From Gammaproteobacteria bacterium (GTDB lineage Bacteria; Pseudomonadota; Gammaproteobacteria; Eutrophobiales; Eutrophobiaceae): a stretch of DNA of 16,099 bases. Shown piece after piece: positions 14,095 through 16,099 of this stretch (its first letter is position 1; every line of letters starts with the position of its first letter). The notes below the pieces were generated by a model. That model was given only the letters and a program-made list of their open reading frames with translations, ran no database searches and had not been told where the DNA came from. The stretch is from contig JACVQI010000039.1 of NCBI GenBank assembly GCA_015661095.1, positions 1 to 16,099 on the forward strand. The letters run 5' to 3'. The position numbers and the translations under genes are program-made.

Positions 14095-14408
14095 CTGCTC
14101 CTGTCCTTGAGATTGAGATTTGCCCTGGCGCGTTGCCGGCGTGCTGCCTTCGGATCGGCCAGTAATGGCCGGTAAATCTCCACCCGGCAATTGTCATAAA
14201 CAGCCGTATCCGGCTCGTGGATTTCACCGAAGATACCGACCTTGTTACGACTCAGATCGATCTCCGGACATAAATTCAATATCCCGGATAGCGCTATGGC
14301 CTGCCGGATGCTGGTGCCGCTTGCCACGGCCAGGTTGATGACATGGACTTGCCCGGTCTGCGCATAGGTCACCTCGATGGTTAATTTATTGCCCTCGATT
14401 GCCGCCAT
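14091..14408 (-). CDS. ratB: RnfH/RatB family ubiquitin-like protein (UPF0125)
   Basis: Small beta-grasp (ubiquitin-like) protein almost always encoded next to ratA; its biochemical role is not settled. The family core is present: LTIEVTYAQTGQVHVINLAV, TSIRQAIALSGILNLCPEID, LSRNKVGIFGEI, and the signature CRVEIYRPLLADPKAARRQR. I chose the ATG at 14408-14406 (105 residues), preceded closely by GAAGG; the frame extends upstream to a TTG at 14441 with nothing conserved there. The start overlaps the end of ratA by 23 bases, so the two genes are translationally coupled. btuC follows after 74 bases. Confidence 0.93.
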   Translation of the reverse strand: MAAIEGNKLTIEVTYAQTGQVHVINLAVASGTSIRQAIALSGILNLCPEIDLSRNKVGIFGEIHEPDTAVYDNCRVEIYRPLLADPKAARRQRARANLNLKDRSR

Positions 14409-14832
14409 ATACCTTCTGTGCCCGCTCGGTGAACGTCTCAATCAAAGTGTTGATGATATGGCTGAATATCTTATCCAGGGCCAGCCGTAATAATTTGTTT
14501 TTAAATTCAAAATTCATCTTAATGGAAATACGGCAGGCCTGCTCGCTTAAAGGTTCAAATAACCAGTAACCGGTAAGATGTTTGAATGGGCCCTCCAGCA
14601 GGTTGATATCGATCCGGCGCCCTGGCTGCATGGTATTGCGGGTGGTAAACGTCTTTTTAACCCCGCCCGCGGACAGGCTAAGGGATGCCGTCAGACTGGT
14701 ATCATTTTTGGCAATGATGGACGTCGCATTGCACCAGTGCACAAAATCCGGATAGGCCTCAATGTCATTAACGAGCTCATACATGCGTTCCGCGCTGTAA
14801 GTTACTTCAGCCGAGCGGTTTATCGAGATCAA
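14386..14832 (-). CDS. ratA: RatA, START/COQ10-like lipid-binding domain protein
   Basis: Single-domain polyketide-cyclase/START-type protein related to the ubiquinone-binding Coq10. In Escherichia coli RatA has also been described as an inhibitor of 70S ribosome assembly. Visible hallmarks: SAEVTYSAERMYELVNDIEA, YPDFVHWC, GVKKTFTTRN, LLEGPFKHLTGYWLFEPL and NFEFKNKLLRLALDKIF. It has 148 residues, normal for the family. The start is TTG at 14832-14830: an in-frame TAA lies only two codons upstream, and homologues begin at this point. A tiny frame (ATG 14861 to TGA 14829) ends across that TTG. It heads the ratA-ratB-btuC-btuD strand and is divergent from smpB across 409 bases. Confidence 0.94.
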   Translation of the reverse strand: MISINRSAEVTYSAERMYELVNDIEAYPDFVHWCNATSIIAKNDTSLTASLSLSAGGVKKTFTTRNTMQPGRRIDINLLEGPFKHLTGYWLFEPLSEQACRISIKMNFEFKNKLLRLALDKIFSHIINTLIETFTERAQKVYGGNRGQ

Positions 14833-15241
14833 TTCTTATCTCTGCCTGTTCGATTATTCATTTTTTTAACCATTAAGTTACAATCAACCCAGTGATTTGA
14901 TAACGATAGAATATCTGCTTCAGTCACTCCGAAAATACCACTATTTTTTTGAATCATCGCCAGGAAAGTACATGCTTCTCACTATCGAACAGTAACCACT
15001 ACCAGTGACTGCCCGCAACAAGTCGGACGGAGCGTAACCTCTATCCAGTTTATCAGTTTTATTTTGGCAATTCCCTGTGTGAGGCCCTGCATGAACAGAA
15101 CAGGTTCAAACCCATAAAGGCAGTATAAAATTATCAGCCAGTTATTGGATACTATTACCCCTGGCACATCGTAGAGCTTCCCTAAATACTATTCTGTATA
15201 ATTCAGCACTCTGCACTTAATACTAGAGACTGTTTGACACA
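14833..15241. other. 409-base intergenic region between ratA and smpB
   Basis: This gap separates two divergent genes and is markedly AT-richer than the coding DNA around it. The only sizeable frame is a GTG-started 61-codon one on the minus strand (15167-14982), with no ribosome binding site and no recognisable family, which I do not accept as a gene. A -10-like TATAAT at 15197-15202 lies 39 bases before the smpB start but lacks a good -35. I see no tRNA, riboswitch or insertion sequence here. Confidence 0.6.
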
Positions 15242-15715
15242 ATGGTAAAAAAGAAAGGAGACGCGGCTGGCAACACTATCATTCTTAATAAAAAAGCGAG
15301 ATTCGATTTTTTTATTGAGGAACGATATGAAGCCGGCATCGCCCTGGAAGGCTGGGAAGTCAAAAGTCTGCGCGCCGGCAGGACCCAGATTCAGGACAGT
15401 TATATTCTGTTGAAGGATGGCGAAGCCTTTTTGTTCGGGGCGCTGATTACCCCCCTGCCGACAGCATCCACTCATAGCCATCCCGATCCGCAACGGACCC
15501 GCAAGCTGCTCATGCACCGGCGCGAAATCAACAAGCTGATCGGCCATGTCGAGCGTAAGGGTTATACCGTCATCCCCACAGCGATGTACTGGAAAAAGGG
15601 CAAGGTGAAACTGGAAATCGGCCTTGCCAAAGGTAAACAGGCCCATGACAAACGCCAGTCAGAAAAGGACAGGGACTGGCAGCGGGAGAAACAGCGCATC
15701 CTGAAAAGCCACTGA
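15242..15715 (+). CDS. smpB: SsrA-binding protein SmpB
   Basis: Binds the tRNA-like domain of tmRNA and takes the place of the missing anticodon stem in the ribosome during rescue of stalled translation. The family blocks are all present: NTIILNKKARFDFFIEERYE, then AGIALEGWEVKSLRAGRTQI, YILLKDGEAFLFGALITPLP, RKLLMHRREINKLIGHVERK, and GYTVIPTAMYWKKGKVKLEI. The basic C-terminal tail (GLAKGKQAHDKRQSEKDRDW, then QREKQRILKSH) enters the mRNA channel. It has 157 residues (160 in Escherichia coli). The ATG at 15242 has no strong ribosome binding site. Its RNA partner ssrA follows 139 bases downstream on the same strand. Confidence 0.98.
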   Translation: MVKKKGDAAGNTIILNKKARFDFFIEERYEAGIALEGWEVKSLRAGRTQIQDSYILLKDGEAFLFGALITPLPTASTHSHPDPQRTRKLLMHRREINKLIGHVERKGYTVIPTAMYWKKGKVKLEIGLAKGKQAHDKRQSEKDRDWQREKQRILKSH

Positions 15716-15726
15716 CTTTTCAGTGG
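15701..15726 (+). terminator. Two mutually exclusive hairpins over the smpB stop codon
   Basis: CTGAAAAG (15701-15708) can pair with CTTTTCAG (15716-15723). Alternatively CCACTGA (15709-15715) can pair with TCAGTGG (15720-15726) around a 4-base loop. The two stems share bases and cannot form together. There is no T-run, so termination is uncertain. Confidence 0.35.
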
Positions 15727-15750
15727 AAAGTTGAAAGTAAAAAGTGTAAA
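15723..15750 (+). repeat. Heptamer array GTNNAAA x4 upstream of ssrA
   Basis: GTGGAAA, GTTGAAA, GTAAAAA and GTGTAAA are four consecutive in-phase units of GTNNAAA. They begin within the hairpin after smpB. The array is mirrored by a TTTNNAC array at 15821-15848 on the other side of the ssrA promoter. Confidence 0.75.
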
Positions 15751-15770
15751 GAAATTGAACAATATTCAAT

Positions 15771-15798
15771 GTGACTGGTCTGTATATTAAGTTATAAT
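15771..15798 (+). promoter_or_regulatory. Promoter of ssrA
   Basis: GTGACT (15771-15776, four of six bases of the -35 consensus), a 16-base spacer and a perfect TATAAT (15793-15798). Transcription would start near 15805, giving a leader of about 50 bases to be removed before the mature tmRNA 5' end at 15855. A second -10-like TATACT at 15830-15835 is closer to the gene but has no -35. Confidence 0.6.
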
Positions 15799-15820
15799 TG
15801 GTTTGGTCCTCGCCCAATTC

Positions 15821-15848
15821 TTTTAACTTTATACTTTGCACTTTTAAC
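15821..15848 (+). repeat. Heptamer array TTTNNAC x4 in the ssrA leader
   Basis: TTTTAAC, TTTATAC, TTTGCAC and TTTTAAC are four consecutive in-phase units of TTTNNAC, the reverse complement of the GTNNAAA units at 15723-15750. The array ends six bases before the mature tmRNA 5' end. Confidence 0.75.
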
Positions 15849-15854
15849 TGAAAT

Positions 15855-16099
15855 GGGGGCGTATTGGTTTCGACGTGGGTCACGAAGCCTGAGGGGCATG
15901 CCGAGGCGCAGCAACCTCGTAAATCCAACTGCAACCTTTTAGTTGCCAACGACGACAACTACGCACTCGCTGCTTAATACCCAGTAGGGTGCCGTCTGAC
16001 CGCTGTGTGCTTATGCGCGCGGACCCAGGCGTCGACTCACATAAGCTCGCGATGAAGCTCGTCCGGCGCGGATTCGCTAAAACTTTACGGAATCGTTGC
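15855..16099 (+). ncRNA. ssrA: Transfer-messenger RNA (tmRNA), 3' part beyond the window
   Basis: tmRNA rescues ribosomes stalled on broken mRNA, acting first as alanyl-tRNA and then as mRNA for a degradation tag. The mature 5' end is GGGGGCG at 15855, followed by TTTCGACG of the tRNA-like domain. GAGGGGCATGCCGAGG at about 15891-15906 and CCTCGTAAATCC at about 15915-15926 match the conserved helix 2/PK1 area. The resume codon is GCC at 15945-15947 and the tag frame GCC-AAC-GAC-GAC-AAC-TAC-GCA through TAA (15945-15977) encodes ANDDNYALAA, the form known from many gammaproteobacteria. The rest of the pseudoknots runs to the edge; the 3' tRNA-like half ending in CCA should lie about 110 bases beyond it. 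SmpB is encoded just upstream. Confidence 0.97.

Noticed and set aside
14982..15167. 61-codon minus-strand frame in the ratA-smpB gap
   Set aside because: GTG start without a ribosome binding site, no recognisable domain, and AT-rich composition that fits non-coding DNA.
15708..15714. GCCACTG, resembling the core of the cobalamin riboswitch B12 box
   Set aside because: It lies at the end of smpB codons, on the wrong side of the btu genes and without the surrounding riboswitch elements.
15945..15977. tmRNA tag ANDDNYALAA as a novel variant
   Set aside because: This tag form is already common among gammaproteobacteria, so it is confirmatory rather than new.

Overview
The window looks like a chromosomal segment from a gammaproteobacterium. 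Support comes from an HrcA-GrpE-DnaK-DnaJ heat-shock locus that also carries sigma-32-type promoters, a BamE lipoprotein beside RecN and NadK, the RatA/RatB pair divergent from smpB, and a tmRNA whose encoded tag reads ANDDNYALAA. Base composition is moderate to high GC. Gene order around nadK-recN-bamE and ratB-ratA-smpB-ssrA follows the arrangement known from Escherichia and Pseudomonas relatives. The genus cannot be named from this sequence alone.

Layout from left to right. A nearly complete cysG (siroheme synthase) runs off the left edge on the minus strand. A short accessory patch (1364-2143) follows, with a strong promoter overlapped by an inverted repeat, an 18-codon ORF with an excellent Shine-Dalgarno site, a small conserved gene with a ParB/sulfiredoxin-like motif, and an inverted pair of REP-like palindromes. 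The heat-shock block hrcA-grpE-dnaK-dnaJ (7327 down to 2144) is on the minus strand. It has one near-perfect sigma-32 promoter inside the end of hrcA driving grpE, and a second between grpE and dnaK. Divergent from hrcA are nadK and recN, which converge on fur. Divergent from fur is bamE, which appears to carry a one-base frameshift near its 3' end. A vitamin B12-type ABC importer follows: btuF on the plus strand converges on btuD and btuC on the minus strand. btuCD lies directly downstream of ratA-ratB, possibly in one transcript, with a possible 24-codon ORF bridging ratB and btuC. A 409-base non-coding gap separates ratA from the divergent smpB, which is followed by ssrA (tmRNA), cut by the right edge.

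Functionally this is mostly housekeeping: protein folding and its control (DnaK system, HrcA), ribosome rescue (SmpB with tmRNA), NADP supply, DNA break repair (RecN), iron regulation (Fur), outer-membrane assembly (BamE), and tetrapyrrole/corrinoid metabolism (siroheme synthesis and corrinoid uptake). I see no clear novel multi-gene system. The most unusual signals are small: the promoter/leader-ORF/ParB-like gene cassette, two mirrored arrays of four GTNNAAA heptamers flanking the ssrA promoter, a third heptamer array between btuF and btuD, the bamE frameshift, and the coupled micro-ORF before btuC.
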